Assembly (NCBI RefSeq): GCF_900142395.1
Contig: NZ_FRAS01000013.1
Span: 1 to 64,000, forward strand
Source of the DNA: Hymenobacter psychrotolerans DSM 18569
GTDB taxonomy: Bacteria; Bacteroidota; Bacteroidia; Cytophagales; Hymenobacteraceae
DNA length: 64,000 nt
Direction of reading: 5' to 3'
The translations under genes and the position numbers were made by a program. Positions within the stretch are counted from its first letter, which is position 1. Each line of letters opens with the position of its first letter. The notes beneath the pieces are model-generated. The model was not told the origin of the DNA and did not search any database. It saw nothing but the letters and a program-made list of their open reading frames with translations. Of the stretch, positions 25,843 through 34,456 are shown one piece after another.

Positions 25843-25882
25843 GCCCCATCCCTTTTTCATCCTCTTATCAACACGTAACGCC

Positions 25883-26347
25883 ATGAAAATCTCTGAAATC
25901 AAGCAGGCTTTGGCCGAAGTGGAAGCCGTCAATTTCCGTTTGCCCACGGGCGAGTACCTGCCCGCGCACTTCCACGTTACGGAAGTGGGCTTGGTGAGCA
26001 AGCACTTCATCGACTGCGGCGGCGTGGAGCGCCAGGAGCAGGTCGCCAACTTCCAGCTCTGGGAGGCCGGCGACTACGACCACCGGTTGGCTCCCCAGAA
26101 ATTCCTGCACATCCTCAACCTGTCGGAGAAAATCCTGGGCACCGAAGACCTGGGCATTGAGGTGGAGTACCAGCAGGCCACCATCGGCAAGTTCGGTTTG
26201 ACCTTCGACGGCACCGATTTCGTGCTCACGGCCAAGCAAACGGCTTGCCTGGCTCAGGATGCCTGCGGCATTCCGGCGGCTCAGCAAATTGTCCTGCCTC
26301 AGGTGCAAACGGCTGGCGGCTGCACGCCGGGCGGCGGGTGCTGCTAG
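25883..26347 (+). CDS. DUF6428 family protein of the ars cluster
   Basis: 154-residue soluble protein. Features include LPTGEYLPAHFHVTEVGLVSKHF and IDCGGVERQEQ, then a Cys-rich end (TACLAQDACG and GGCTPGGGCC) that could bind arsenite or another soft metal. The family is found in Bacteroidota ars operons directly after arsR; its function is unknown. ATG 25883 chosen because 19 upstream residues are non-conserved leader. A strong terminator follows, so arsR and this gene may form their own short transcript. Confidence 0.75.
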   Translation: MKISEIKQALAEVEAVNFRLPTGEYLPAHFHVTEVGLVSKHFIDCGGVERQEQVANFQLWEAGDYDHRLAPQKFLHILNLSEKILGTEDLGIEVEYQQATIGKFGLTFDGTDFVLTAKQTACLAQDACGIPAAQQIVLPQVQTAGGCTPGGGCC

Positions 26348-26353
26348 ACTGAC

Positions 26354-26391
26354 AAACGGCGCAGCCCTCCCGGGTTGCGCCGTTTTGCTTT
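26354..26391 (+). terminator. Rho-independent terminator after arsR-DUF6428
   Basis: AAACGGCGCA (26354-26363) pairs with TGCGCCGTTT (26376-26385) around a 12 base loop, followed by TGCTTTTT. It lies between DUF6428 and the metallophosphatase, inside the ars cluster, so downstream genes need read-through or another promoter. Confidence 0.75.
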
Positions 26392-26419
26392 TTCCTTCCT
26401 CCACTCTGTTTTACTTCTT

Positions 26420-27193
26420 ATGACGATTGCCTTTTTCTCCGACGTGCACGGCAACCTGCCGGCCCTCGAAGCAGCGCTGGCCGATATGGAGCAGCGCCGC
26501 CCGGACATGATTTTCTGCTTGGGTGACTTGGTGGGCTACGCGCCCTGGCCCAACGAAGTGGTGAACGAGGTACGCCGCCGGGGCATCCCCACGCTGGCCG
26601 GCAATTACGACCAGGGCATCGGGCTGGCCAGCAGCAACTGCGGCTGCGCCTACAAAACCGACACGGAAAAAGACCTGGGCGCGCAAAGCATCGCCTACAC
26701 CAACCACGTCGTGGGCGACGACGAGCGGCGCTACCTGCGCCTGCTGCCCAAGCACATGCGCCTGGAGTTTCAGGAGGAGCCCTGCACGCTCAGCCTGCTG
26801 ATGGTGCACGGCTCACCGCGCAAAATCAACGAGTACCTGTTTGAGGACCGGCCCGAAGCCAGCTTCCTGCGGGTGTTGCAGGATGCTAACGCCGACATCA
26901 TGCTGTTCGGCCACACCCACAAGCCCTACCACCGCACCTTCGCCTACGAGGTGGAGGGCGAAACCCGCTACCGGCACGCCCTCAACATCGGCTCGGTGGG
27001 CAAGCCCAAGGACGGCGACCCCCGCGCCGCCTACCAGCTGCTGCACCTGGACGAGAACACCACGCTTACCGACCCCAACAGCGTACGCTCGGAACTGATT
27101 CGGGTGGAATACGACGTGGAGAAAGCGGCGCAGGCAGTAGAAGCCTCGCCGCTGCCCAACGAGTACGCCGACATGCTGCGCAAGGCCTACTAG
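26420..27193 (+). CDS. Metallophosphoesterase of the ars cluster
   Basis: 257-residue cytoplasmic phosphatase of the calcineurin-like fold. Metal ligands are visible in FSDVHGN (D, H), CLGDLVGY (D), AGNYDQ (N-D in place of N-H), VHGS and GHTHKPY. It lacks a signal peptide. Such YfcE-like enzymes hydrolyse phosphodiesters or phosphomonoesters, but the substrate here is unknown. Position in an ars cluster suggests a link with phosphate/arsenate handling, which is inference. I start at ATG 26420; the upstream ATG at 26375 lies within the terminator. Confidence 0.82.
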   Translation: MTIAFFSDVHGNLPALEAALADMEQRRPDMIFCLGDLVGYAPWPNEVVNEVRRRGIPTLAGNYDQGIGLASSNCGCAYKTDTEKDLGAQSIAYTNHVVGDDERRYLRLLPKHMRLEFQEEPCTLSLLMVHGSPRKINEYLFEDRPEASFLRVLQDANADIMLFGHTHKPYHRTFAYEVEGETRYRHALNIGSVGKPKDGDPRAAYQLLHLDENTTLTDPNSVRSELIRVEYDVEKAAQAVEASPLPNEYADMLRKAY

Positions 27194-27225
27194 GGCCGCG
27201 CACTCGCTGCCCGGTCGTTTCCACC

Positions 27226-27669
27226 ATGAAATATCTCCCTTTCCTCGTGCTGGTGCTGGCCGGGTCCGCCCTCACCACGCAGTCGGCCGTGAACAGCCAG
27301 CTGCGCGGGGGCCTGCACAGCGTGATGTGGGCCGTGCTGGCGTCCTATCTGGTCGGCACCCTGGCCGCGGCCCTGGTGCTGGCCAGTACCCAGACGCCGC
27401 TGCCGACGCTGGCCGCCGTGCAGGGGGTGCGCTGGTACCAGTGGACGGGCGGGGCACTGGGCATGGTCTACATCGCGGCCATCACCTTCTCGCTGCAGCG
27501 CGTAGGCGCCGCCTCGCTCTTCGCCCTGGTCGTGACCGGCCAGCTGCTCACCGCCCTGCTCTTCGACCAGTTGGGGTTGCTGGGCCTGGCGCGCAGCCCC
27601 CTTACGCTGAGCCGGCTGGCCGGGGCGCTGCTGCTCGTCGCCGGGGCCTACCTGCTCAACCGCAAATAA
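27226..27669 (+). CDS. DMT-type transporter of the YdcZ/DUF606 family
   Basis: 147-residue inner-membrane protein with four to five helices (LPFLVLVLAGSALTTQSAVN, SVMWAVLASYLVGTLAAALV, LGMVYIAAITFSL, SLFALVVTGQLLTALLFDQLG, LAGALLLVAGAYLLN). The motif FALVVTGQL-TALL-DQLGLLG is the YdcZ signature. These half-size drug/metabolite transporters usually pair. Substrate unknown; in this context an organoarsenical or antibiotic is possible. It lies 32 bases after the phosphatase. Confidence 0.8.
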   Translation: MKYLPFLVLVLAGSALTTQSAVNSQLRGGLHSVMWAVLASYLVGTLAAALVLASTQTPLPTLAAVQGVRWYQWTGGALGMVYIAAITFSLQRVGAASLFALVVTGQLLTALLFDQLGLLGLARSPLTLSRLAGALLLVAGAYLLNRK

Positions 27670-27705
27670 CCGCCCATCATCGTTCCGCTTCTGCATCTTT
27701 TCCTT

Positions 27706-28278
27706 ATGCAACTGCTTTCCATGACCGCCGCGCACTGGCCCGCTGTGCGCCGTATTTACGAGCAAGGCGTGGCCACGGGCCAGGCCACGTTCCAGACCGA
27801 AGCCCCAACCTGGGCCGAGTGGGACTACGCCCACCTGCCCCATAGCCGTCTGGTGGCCGTGGATGCCGGCTACGGCGGCAGCGGGCAGGTGCTAGGCTGG
27901 GCGGCCCTCTCGCCCGTGTCGAGTCGCTGCGTGTACGGCGGCGTGGCGGAGGTGAGCGTGTACGTGGCCGCTGATGCCCGGGGGCGGGGCGTAGGCCGGG
28001 AGTTGCTGGCGGCACTCAGCACCGAATCCGAGGCCTACGGCATCTGGACGCTGCAGGCCAGCATCTTCCCCGAAAACACGACCAGCATCAGCATTCACCT
28101 CGGGGCCGGCTTCCGCGAAGTCGGCCGCCGCGAGCGGATTGGCCAGTTGCACGGCCTCTGGCGCGACACGCTGCTGCTCGAACGCCGCAGTGCCGTGGTT
28201 AGCGTCCCCCCGGCCCTGGTGGCTGCCTTTTCACCTTCCGAATCATCCGAACTAGCTAACCCGCATGTCAACGCATAA
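27706..28278 (+). CDS. GNAT acetyltransferase, probable ArsN1-type (arsinothricin/phosphinothricin)
   Basis: 190-residue acetyl-CoA-dependent N-acetyltransferase. The N-terminal [20 protein letters not shown] with TFQTEAPTW is typical of the Pat/Bar branch. The acetyl-CoA loop is [11 protein letters not shown], and [20 protein letters not shown] with [11 protein letters not shown] completes the pattern. Members in ars operons (ArsN1) detoxify the arsenic-containing antibiotic arsinothricin by acetylating its amino group. That activity here is inferred from family and position. The 3' end overlaps acr3 by 14 bases. Confidence 0.8.
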   Translation: MQLLSMTAAHWPAVRRIYEQGVATGQATFQTEAPTWAEWDYAHLPHSRLVAVDAGYGGSGQVLGWAALSPVSSRCVYGGVAEVSVYVAADARGRGVGRELLAALSTESEAYGIWTLQASIFPENTTSISIHLGAGFREVGRRERIGQLHGLWRDTLLLERRSAVVSVPPALVAAFSPSESSELANPHVNA

Positions 28279-29395
28279 TCACTCGGCTTCCCTCGAAGCC
28301 CCGGCCCCCACGGCTTTGGCCGAAAAGAAACTCTCCGGCCTTGACCGGGGCCTCACGCTCTGGATTTTCCTTGCCATGGCCCTAGGCGTGGGCCTGGGCT
28401 ACTTCGTGCCCGGCATCAACGGGGCCATCAACTACTTCTCGGTGGGCACCGTGAACGTGCCGCTGGCCATCGGCCTGATTCTGATGATGTACCCGCCGCT
28501 GGCCAAGGTGAAGTACGAAGAGCTGCCCAAAGTCTTCAAAAACACCCGCATCATTGGCCTTTCGCTGGTGCTGAACTGGATTGTGGGGCCGCTGCTCATG
28601 TTCTTCATCGCCATCTGGCTGCTGCCCGACAAGCCCGAGTACATGATGGGCCTGATTCTGATTGGCATTGCCCGCTGCATTGCCATGGTGCTGGTGTGGA
28701 ACGACCTGGCCGACGGCTCCCGCGAATACGCGGCCGGGCTGGTGGCGCTGAACTCCATCTTTCAGGTGCTGTTCTACTCGGTGCTGGCCTGGCTGTTCAT
28801 CACGGTGCTGCCGCCCTACTTCGGGCTGAAAGGCTACGCCGTGAACATCGGCATCGGGGATATTGCCCAGAGCGTGCTCATCTACCTGGGTATTCCCTTC
28901 GCCGCCGGCTTTCTCTCGCGCACCATCCTGCGCCGGCTGAAAGGCAACGAGTGGTACGACACGGTTTTCATCCCGGCCATCAGCCCGATTACGCTGGTGG
29001 CGCTGCTGCTCACCATCGTGGTCATGTTCAGTTTGAAGGGGGAAACCATCGTGCAGGTGCCGCTGGACGTGCTGCGCATCGCCCTGCCGCTGGCCATCTA
29101 CTTCGGGGTCATGTTCGTGCTCAGCTTTGCCGCCGGCAAGTGGCTGGGGGCCGACTACGCCGAGAATGCCAGCATTGCCTTCACGGCCACCGGCAACAAC
29201 TTCGAGCTGGCCATTGCCGTGGCCATCGGCGTGTTCGGCCTGAACTCGGGCCAGGCCTTCGCCGGTGTGATTGGGCCGCTGATTGAGGTGCCGGCGCTGA
29301 TTGCGCTGGTCAACCTGGCCTTCTGGTTCCGCCGCCGCTGGTACGGTGGTAAAACGGTCGTTGCTTCCTCTACCACTTCCACCCCGGCCGCATGA
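28265..29395 (+). CDS. acr3: ACR3-family arsenite efflux pump
   Basis: 376-residue inner-membrane carrier with ten helices that expels As(III), driven by the proton gradient. Family signatures are [19 protein letters not shown], the conserved cysteine in [32 protein letters not shown], and the glutamate in [18 protein letters not shown] near the C-terminus. The gene overlaps the acetyltransferase upstream and the Usp gene downstream (ATGA), placing it in the middle of a tightly coupled operon. Confidence 0.94.
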   Translation: MSTHNHSASLEAPAPTALAEKKLSGLDRGLTLWIFLAMALGVGLGYFVPGINGAINYFSVGTVNVPLAIGLILMMYPPLAKVKYEELPKVFKNTRIIGLSLVLNWIVGPLLMFFIAIWLLPDKPEYMMGLILIGIARCIAMVLVWNDLADGSREYAAGLVALNSIFQVLFYSVLAWLFITVLPPYFGLKGYAVNIGIGDIAQSVLIYLGIPFAAGFLSRTILRRLKGNEWYDTVFIPAISPITLVALLLTIVVMFSLKGETIVQVPLDVLRIALPLAIYFGVMFVLSFAAGKWLGADYAENASIAFTATGNNFELAIAVAIGVFGLNSGQAFAGVIGPLIEVPALIALVNLAFWFRRRWYGGKTVVASSTTSTPAA

Positions 29396-30204
29396 ACCAG
29401 CTGCTCGTTCTGACCGACTTTTCCGCCGCCGCCGATAATGCGCTGGCCTACGCCGCGCAATTGGCCCAGCCCCTGCGGGCCGGCCTGCTGCTGCTGCATG
29501 TGCGCCGCACCTCGCTGTTGGACCCCGAAGCCCTGACGGGCAAGTACCCGGCCCGCACCGAAGCCGAAGCCCGCGCCTTGCTGCAGCAGCAGGCCGCGCA
29601 CTGGCAGCAGCAGGGCATTGCCTGCACCGGGCAGGTAGCCGCCGGCGACGTGACCGAGGAATTTGTAGCCGCGGCCCGGGCGCACGGCGTCCTGCTGGCG
29701 GTGGCCAGCAAGTGCGACACCGAGGAATTGCCCGATGAGCTGGTCAACAGCACGGTGCTGCGTTTGCTGCGCCACACGCCCTGCCCGCTGCTGGTCGTGC
29801 CCGAATCCTACCGGCAGCACGCGCTGCCGCTGCACTGGCTGGTAGCCCTCGACGAGCAGCCCGCCCAACTGGGGGCGCTGGCGACGGCCGCACAACCCTT
29901 GCTCGAAGCGGGCCACCCCCTCGTGCAGGGCGTGCAGGTCATCGGGGAGGGCCAGGCAACGAGTCCGGCACATCCGGCAAATCTGGCCACGGCGCTCGGG
30001 GCCGAAGCTCCGATGCAGGTGCTGCCCGGCTCCGATGTGGCGCTGGTACTCACCAAGCGGGCCCGGCAGCAGTTGGGCAGTTGGCTGGTGCTCTGGGCGC
30101 GCTCCCGCAGCCGGCTGAGCAACCTGTTTCACCGCAGCCGCACGGCGGCCGTCGTGCTGCACAGCCCGGTGCCGGTGCTGGTGCTCCCCGAAGCGGCAGC
30201 GTAA
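29392..30204 (+). CDS. Universal stress protein (UspA-like, double domain)
   Basis: 270 residues with an N-terminal UspA fold ([45 protein letters not shown]) and a shorter second half ending in [20 protein letters not shown]. The first domain has most of the fold; the ATP-binding G-2x-G-9x-G(S/T) motif is not clear. Usp genes often appear in Bacteroidota arsenic operons, role unknown. Its start overlaps acr3, so it is co-translated. Confidence 0.8.
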   Translation: MNQLLVLTDFSAAADNALAYAAQLAQPLRAGLLLLHVRRTSLLDPEALTGKYPARTEAEARALLQQQAAHWQQQGIACTGQVAAGDVTEEFVAAARAHGVLLAVASKCDTEELPDELVNSTVLRLLRHTPCPLLVVPESYRQHALPLHWLVALDEQPAQLGALATAAQPLLEAGHPLVQGVQVIGEGQATSPAHPANLATALGAEAPMQVLPGSDVALVLTKRARQQLGSWLVLWARSRSRLSNLFHRSRTAAVVLHSPVPVLVLPEAAA

Positions 30205-30233
30205 CGCTTTCTTCCTCCTTAACTTCTTCTCCG

Positions 30234-30662
30234 ATGAAACCCAACATCCTGGTGCTCTGCACCGGCAACTCCTGCCGCAGCCAGTTGCTGCACGGCTATC
30301 TAGAACAAGAGCTAGGCGACCGGGCCACGGTGTACAGCGCCGGCGTGGAAGTGCACGGCCTCAACCCGCGCGCGGTGCAAACGATGGCCGAAGACGGCGT
30401 GGACATCAGCCACCACACCAGCAACCACGTCGATGAGTACGCCCACGTGCCGTTCGACTACGTGCTGACCGTGTGCGACCACGCCAACGAGGTGTGCCCC
30501 GTGTTTACGTCCACCGCCAAGAAGCTGCACCACAACTTTCCCGACCCGGCTAAAGCCACCGGCACCGAGGAAGAAATCATGGCGCAGTTCCGGACGGTGC
30601 GCGACCAGGTAAAAGTTTACGCCCACGACTTCGTGCAGCAGGAGTTGGCCACCGCCGGATGA
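30234..30662 (+). CDS. arsC: Arsenate reductase, low-molecular-weight phosphatase type
   Basis: 142-residue cytoplasmic enzyme that reduces As(V) to As(III), which ACR3 then exports. The catalytic P-loop is VLCTGNSCRSQ (C-x5-R near residue 9). Further conserved blocks are YSAGVEVHGLNPRAV, DISHHTSNHV, and LTVCDHANEVCPVF, which holds the two resolving cysteines of the thioredoxin-linked class. The DP in FPDPAKATG is the general acid region. The start ATG 30234 removes a spurious 51-residue extension. It overlaps the next gene by 4 bases. Confidence 0.93.
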   Translation: MKPNILVLCTGNSCRSQLLHGYLEQELGDRATVYSAGVEVHGLNPRAVQTMAEDGVDISHHTSNHVDEYAHVPFDYVLTVCDHANEVCPVFTSTAKKLHHNFPDPAKATGTEEEIMAQFRTVRDQVKVYAHDFVQQELATAG

Positions 30663-31318
30663 AAAAGAGCCCGGACGCTGCGCAGGCGGCCCGGCCCCGC
30701 CGCCAGGCCGGGCGGCGCTGGGTGTCACTCCTGGGGCTGCTACTTACCGGGCTGCTCAACTGGCCGTGCCACGCCCAAACGGATGCAGTTGCCACCCGAG
30801 CCCCGGCATTTGCCCGGCCCCTGACGCTCACGCTCACCGGGGGCATCGGGACGCCCTACGGCAACGGGCTGGACGTGGGCTACCGCCTGAGCCGGCGTGT
30901 GGAAGCCACGGCGGGCGGGGGCTACGACTGGAGCGGATTCAAAGCCGGGGTGGGGGCGCGGGTTGACCTGCTCACCGAGCACAAGGCTACCACGTTTGCG
31001 GGCATCAACCTGGCCTACTCCGGCGGGCGGGATGCACTCACCGTCCACACGGAAGCCGACCGGGCAGGCCGGCGCGAAACGGCCCGGATTCGCCTGCGTT
31101 CCGGCGCCGTGGCCCGCCTGCGAGTGGGGCTACGATGGCAGCCCACGCCGCGCCTGGCGTTGCTGACGGTGATGGGCAAAGGCCTGGCCTTTGGTCCCAA
31201 CCCGGTGCAGTATCTGGACGGGGCCGCCCCTAGCGAGGACTTGCGCGCCCTGGTGAACACGCGGCGGCCGGACAGCATTGAACTTTCCCTGGCCGTCGCG
31301 GTGCGGCTGAGGCCTTAA
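30659..31318 (+). CDS. Exported protein, probable small outer-membrane beta-barrel
   Basis: 219 residues with an Arg-rich N-terminus and hydrophobic signal ([19 protein letters not shown]). The rest has alternating polar/apolar strands ([40 protein letters not shown]) and ends in [14 protein letters not shown], as barrel proteins do. No family recognised. It overlaps arsC (ATGA), so it is part of the operon. An outer-membrane exit or structural role is inference. Confidence 0.6.
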   Translation: MKKSPDAAQAARPRRQAGRRWVSLLGLLLTGLLNWPCHAQTDAVATRAPAFARPLTLTLTGGIGTPYGNGLDVGYRLSRRVEATAGGGYDWSGFKAGVGARVDLLTEHKATTFAGINLAYSGGRDALTVHTEADRAGRRETARIRLRSGAVARLRVGLRWQPTPRLALLTVMGKGLAFGPNPVQYLDGAAPSEDLRALVNTRRPDSIELSLAVAVRLRP

Positions 31319-31326
31319 CCAAGCGT

Positions 31327-32379
31327 ATGGAAACCGATGTACTCGTGATTGGAGCGGGCCAAAGCGGGCTGGCCGTGGGCTATTATTTGCACCGCGCCGG
31401 TCTGACCTTTGAGTTGGTGGACGACCAGCCGGTACCCGGCGGCGCGTGGCCCCACGGCTGGGATTCATTGCGCCTGTTCTCGCCGGCCGATGCCAGCTCC
31501 TTGCCCGGCTGGCTCATGCCGCGTCCGACCGACAACGGCTTTCCCGCCCGCGACGCGGTGATTGACTACCTCACGCGGTACGAGCAGCGCTATGAATTGC
31601 CGGTGCGCCGGCCCGTGCGCATAGAGGTCGTGCGCCGGTCGGGCAAGGGCTTCGCCGTGCAAACCGATGCCGGGACGTGGCAGGCTCGGGCGGTGGTGTG
31701 TGCCACCGGCAGTTGGAGCAATCCGTTTATTCCCGCGTATCCCGGTCAGGCCGACTTTGCGGGCGTGCAGTTGCATTCGGGCCAGTATCAGGATGCCGCG
31801 CCCTTTTCCGGCCAACGGGTGCTGGTGGTGGGCGGCGGCAATTCCGGTGCGCAGCTGCTGGCCGAAGTGTCGCAGGTAGCCAACACGACCTGGGTCACGG
31901 AAAAGGAACCCCGCTTTTTACCGGATGACGTAGACGGCCGCCTGCTGTTCACCCAAGCCACGCAGCGCTACCACGCCGGCCAGGAAACCGCTCCGCCGCC
32001 TACGCTCGGCGACGTGGTAATGGTGGACTCGGTGAAGGAAGCCCGCAGCCGGGGCGTGCTGCACAGCGTGCGGCCGTTTGCGCGCTTCACCCGCACGGGC
32101 GTGGTCTGGGCCGATGGGCGGGAAGAAGCCGTGGACGCGGTACTCTGGTGCACGGGCTTCCGGCCGGCACTTGACTTTCTGGCGGCTCTGGGTGTGCTGC
32201 AGCCCGATGGACGGGTGGTCACGACCGGCACGCAGGCCACCGCGCTGCCCGGCCTGTGGCTGGTGGGCTACGGCAGCTGGACCGGCTTTGCCTCCGCGAC
32301 GCTGATTGGCGTGGGCCGCTCGGCCCGGGCCACGGTGGATGAAATCAAGGCGTTGCTGGCCCCTACCCAAAGCGCTTAG
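31327..32379 (+). CDS. arsO: ArsO-like FAD/NADPH flavoprotein monooxygenase
   Basis: 350-residue cytoplasmic oxidoreductase. The FAD motif is [15 protein letters not shown], the NADPH motif is [17 protein letters not shown], and [16 protein letters not shown] plus [13 protein letters not shown] are typical of the ArsO/CzcO group next to arsenite pumps. The stop TAG (32377-32379) lies inside the right inverted repeat, so the last codons are encoded by transposon-end DNA and the gene fills the element completely. Oxidation of an arsenical is suspected for the family but not proved. Confidence 0.85.
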   Translation: METDVLVIGAGQSGLAVGYYLHRAGLTFELVDDQPVPGGAWPHGWDSLRLFSPADASSLPGWLMPRPTDNGFPARDAVIDYLTRYEQRYELPVRRPVRIEVVRRSGKGFAVQTDAGTWQARAVVCATGSWSNPFIPAYPGQADFAGVQLHSGQYQDAAPFSGQRVLVVGGGNSGAQLLAEVSQVANTTWVTEKEPRFLPDDVDGRLLFTQATQRYHAGQETAPPPTLGDVVMVDSVKEARSRGVLHSVRPFARFTRTGVVWADGREEAVDAVLWCTGFRPALDFLAALGVLQPDGRVVTTGTQATALPGLWLVGYGSWTGFASATLIGVGRSARATVDEIKALLAPTQSA

Positions 32380-32412
32380 CGGGAATTTCTGTTCCTACTC
32401 TAGTGCTACCCC
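32375..32412 (-). repeat. Right 38 bp terminal inverted repeat of the Tn3-family transposon
   Basis: Exact reverse complement of 20868-20905. It contains the stop codon of the arsO-like gene from the inside and the stop codon of the truncated minus-strand frame from the outside (GGGGTAG). Confidence 0.9.
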
Positions 32413-32653
32413 GATAACAAAAGCGTTTGGTCGACGACCGTGCGGTACCCCTGCACGCCGGTGCCACCGCCCGTCTTCACCATAATTTCTTCGGGTGCGC
32501 GCTGGTCGAGGTTCACGACGTAGACGTGCATGTAGGCCAAGTATTGGTCGTTTTCTTTCAGCCAGGGATTTAAGCGCCTCAGCCAGGGGTTTAAATCAAA
32601 CTCGACCCACCGGGCGGGGGTAGCCAGGGGGTGACCTCCTCCCAATTGCTGGA
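32413..32653 (-). pseudogene. Unknown gene fragment between the Tn3 end and an IS3 element
   Basis: A minus-strand frame reads ATPARWVEFDLNPWLRR, KENDQYLAYMHVYVVNLDQR and EEIMVKTGGGTGVQGYRTVV, then enters the transposon repeat and stops. The frame is also open toward the IS3 side. It is a gene piece of about 80 codons cut at both ends. No family recognised. Confidence 0.5.
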
Positions 32654-32671
32654 CCGGCCCGCAGTAGAGAA

Positions 32672-33508
32672 TCAGGCGTTCTGAAGCTCGACCGTACTGG
32701 CTGCTGCCATGACCTGATCGGGCGTTAAATTCTGCAACGAGCTGTGTGGTCGGAAGCTGTTATACTCCTGCCGCCACTGCTCGATTTTCTCCTGCGCGTC
32801 AGGCAGCGACAGGAACCAATGCACGTTCAGGCACTCGTCCCGAAAACTACCGTTGAACGACTCAATATACGGGTTATCAGTTGGTTTGCCGGGGCGTGAG
32901 AAGTCCAGCGTGACCTGCTGTTCGTAGGCCCATTTGTCCAGCGCCTTGCTGATGAACTCGCTGCCGTTGTCAACCTGAATGCGCTCGGGCACGACACCCA
33001 GCGTTTGCTGCAGGCGGCTCATGACAGCCACCACGTCTTCGCCTTTCAGCGACTGCCCCACGTGAATGGCCAGGCACTGGCGGCTAAAATTATCGACTAT
33101 CGCTAAGGCGCGAATCTTGCGCCCATCGAAGAGCTGATCGGCCACGAAATCCATGCTCCAGCTCTGGTGCGGCCGCTGCAGTTCGATCCGCTCCAGCCGG
33201 TGCGCCGCGGCCCGGCTGCGCTTGGGGCGTTTGCTGCGTAAATGAAGCCCTTCCAGGTAATAGAGGCGATGCACGCGCTTGTGATTGTCGGGCCAGCCCT
33301 CCCGGCGTAGCAGCGTAAACAGACGCTGGCAGCCGTAGCGCACCCGGATCTGGGCCAGTTCCCGCAACCGGTGGCGCAGCACCGTGTCGTCCCGCCCGTG
33401 TGGCCGGTAGTACCAGCTTGAGCGCTGCAGCGACACGACCTGGCAGGCCCGGCGGGTCGAGATGCGGTACGCGTCGCGTAAGTGTTGAGCCGCGTGGCGA
33501 CGCTGCAC
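32672..33508 (-). CDS. IS3-family transposase OrfB (integrase core)
   Basis: 278-residue catalytic part of the transposase. DDE residues are in [11 protein letters not shown] (D), [11 protein letters not shown] (D) and [16 protein letters not shown] (E). The ending [19 protein letters not shown] is typical of the IS407/IS2-like groups. The GTG at 33508 is not a true start; the product is made by a -1 frameshift from orfA at a run of A residues. Intact. Confidence 0.92.
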   Translation of the reverse strand: MQRRHAAQHLRDAYRISTRRACQVVSLQRSSWYYRPHGRDDTVLRHRLRELAQIRVRYGCQRLFTLLRREGWPDNHKRVHRLYYLEGLHLRSKRPKRSRAAAHRLERIELQRPHQSWSMDFVADQLFDGRKIRALAIVDNFSRQCLAIHVGQSLKGEDVVAVMSRLQQTLGVVPERIQVDNGSEFISKALDKWAYEQQVTLDFSRPGKPTDNPYIESFNGSFRDECLNVHWFLSLPDAQEKIEQWRQEYNSFRPHSSLQNLTPDQVMAAASTVELQNA

Positions 33509-33513
33509 GGGCT

Positions 33514-33780
33514 TCAGAACTTTTTTTTGAGCACGTCCTGCAGCATCTGCTTGTCTAAGCTCAAGTCGGCCACCAGCTGTTTGAGGTGCAAGTTCTCTTC
33601 TTCCAACTGCTTCAAGCGGCGTAGCTCGGGCACGCCCAAGCCACCATATTTCTTCTTCCAGTTATAGTACGTGGCCTCGCTGATGCCCATCTTCCGGCAG
33701 ACTTCCGCGACGGCTACGCCCGTGTCCGCCTGGCGCAGGGCAAACACGATCTGGGCCTCGGTAAATTTCGTCTTCTTCAT
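33514..33780 (-). CDS. IS3-family OrfA (helix-turn-helix)
   Basis: 88-residue DNA-binding subunit: [20 protein letters not shown] and [20 protein letters not shown] form the HTH, and [20 protein letters not shown] a leucine-zipper. The 3' end (minus-strand CTCAAAAAAAAGTTCTGA) holds an A-rich slippery site of the A-AAA-AAG kind that lets ribosomes move into orfB to make the OrfAB fusion transposase. Confidence 0.92.
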   Translation of the reverse strand: MKKTKFTEAQIVFALRQADTGVAVAEVCRKMGISEATYYNWKKKYGGLGVPELRRLKQLEEENLHLKQLVADLSLDKQMLQDVLKKKF

Positions 33781-33838
33781 GGCACGTGTCTCTTGGTTTA
33801 AGATACGACAAGGGCCTGATTTCTCTACTTTATACCGG

Positions 33839-34351
33839 TCCGGTTTTGTGGGAGGACGTCAGGACCCGACCGACCCCGACGGCCTGCGCCTGATGCAGAT
33901 TGACAACGTGTGGAGCAAAGGCGTGGAAGCGTCGGTGCAGGGCAGCATCACGCCCCAGCTAAACCTGATTGCCAACTACGCCTACAACGACACGCGCACC
34001 CCCGGCGACTCAGGTTTCGACTTCTACGCCGCTGGCCGTTTCCCCAACGCGCCCCGCCACAATGCCAACGCCTGGGCGAAGTACCAGCTTACAGGCGGCG
34101 CTTTGCGCGGCCTGCACCTGGGGGCGGGCTTTAATTACCTGAGTGAGCGGACCACCTTCCAGCCAGCCCTCATCGTGCCCGGCTACACCACCCTGGATGC
34201 CAGCTTGGGCTACCAGCGCGGCGGTTTTCGCACCAACTTGACCCTGAACAATCTCACCGACAAGGTATATTACCACGGTGTGTACGGTCCGGCCAACCTA
34301 TGGCCCGGCAACCCGCGTAGCTTCCGCCTCACCGTGGGTTACGTGTTGTAA
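33839..34351 (+). pseudogene. TonB-dependent receptor, C-terminal barrel fragment
   Basis: The last ~170 residues of a TonB-dependent outer-membrane receptor of the siderophore type: DPDGLRLMQIDNVWSKGVEA, LNLIANYAYNDTRTPGDSGF, GLHLGAGFNYLSERTTFQP and LTLNNLTDKVYYHGVYGP, ending PRSFRLTVGYVL with the aromatic/hydrophobic C-terminus. The plug domain and most barrel strands are missing. The break is at the IS3 right end. The PepSY gene next to it is a common partner of iron-siderophore receptors. Confidence 0.85.
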
Positions 34352-34456
34352 ATCACTGGTTCAATGGCTGAATTGTTGAATGGCTGGCTGTTCTGCTGAT
34401 GTTAGAAAGTTTAGCCATTTAATCATTAAGCAATGCAACCATTTAACCACTAATTC

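Larger units (their letters stand above)
20868..32412. mobile_element. Tn3-family transposon carrying an arsenic-resistance cluster (11.5 kb)
   Basis: The ends are identical 38 bp inverted repeats that start GGGG and end TAAG, the Tn3-family form and length. Inside are a resolvase (tnpR), a full-length but nonsense-mutated tnpA, and an arsenic cluster from 25230 to 32379. The five bases outside the ends (GTCTT left, GATAA right) do not match, so there is no target duplication. The element therefore probably arose by recombination or deletion between related copies. A further copy of the right-end repeat lies at 60137. Confidence 0.85.
32658..33834 (-). mobile_element. IS3-family insertion sequence (orfA-orfB), about 1.17 kb
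   Basis: Contains orfA and orfB in the usual overlapping arrangement. Near the ends are inverse copies of AGTAGAGAA(A)TCAGGC (32663-32677 and 33814-33829). CCGG lies outside both (32654-32657, 33835-33838) and may be a 4 bp target duplication, though the palindromic site makes this uncertain. The DNA on the two sides belongs to different genes, so a rearrangement occurred here. Confidence 0.7.

Noticed and set aside
20863..32417. A 5 bp target duplication around the ars transposon
   Set aside because: The outer bases are GTCTT and GATAA, which do not match; using the third repeat (ACTTA outside) does not help.
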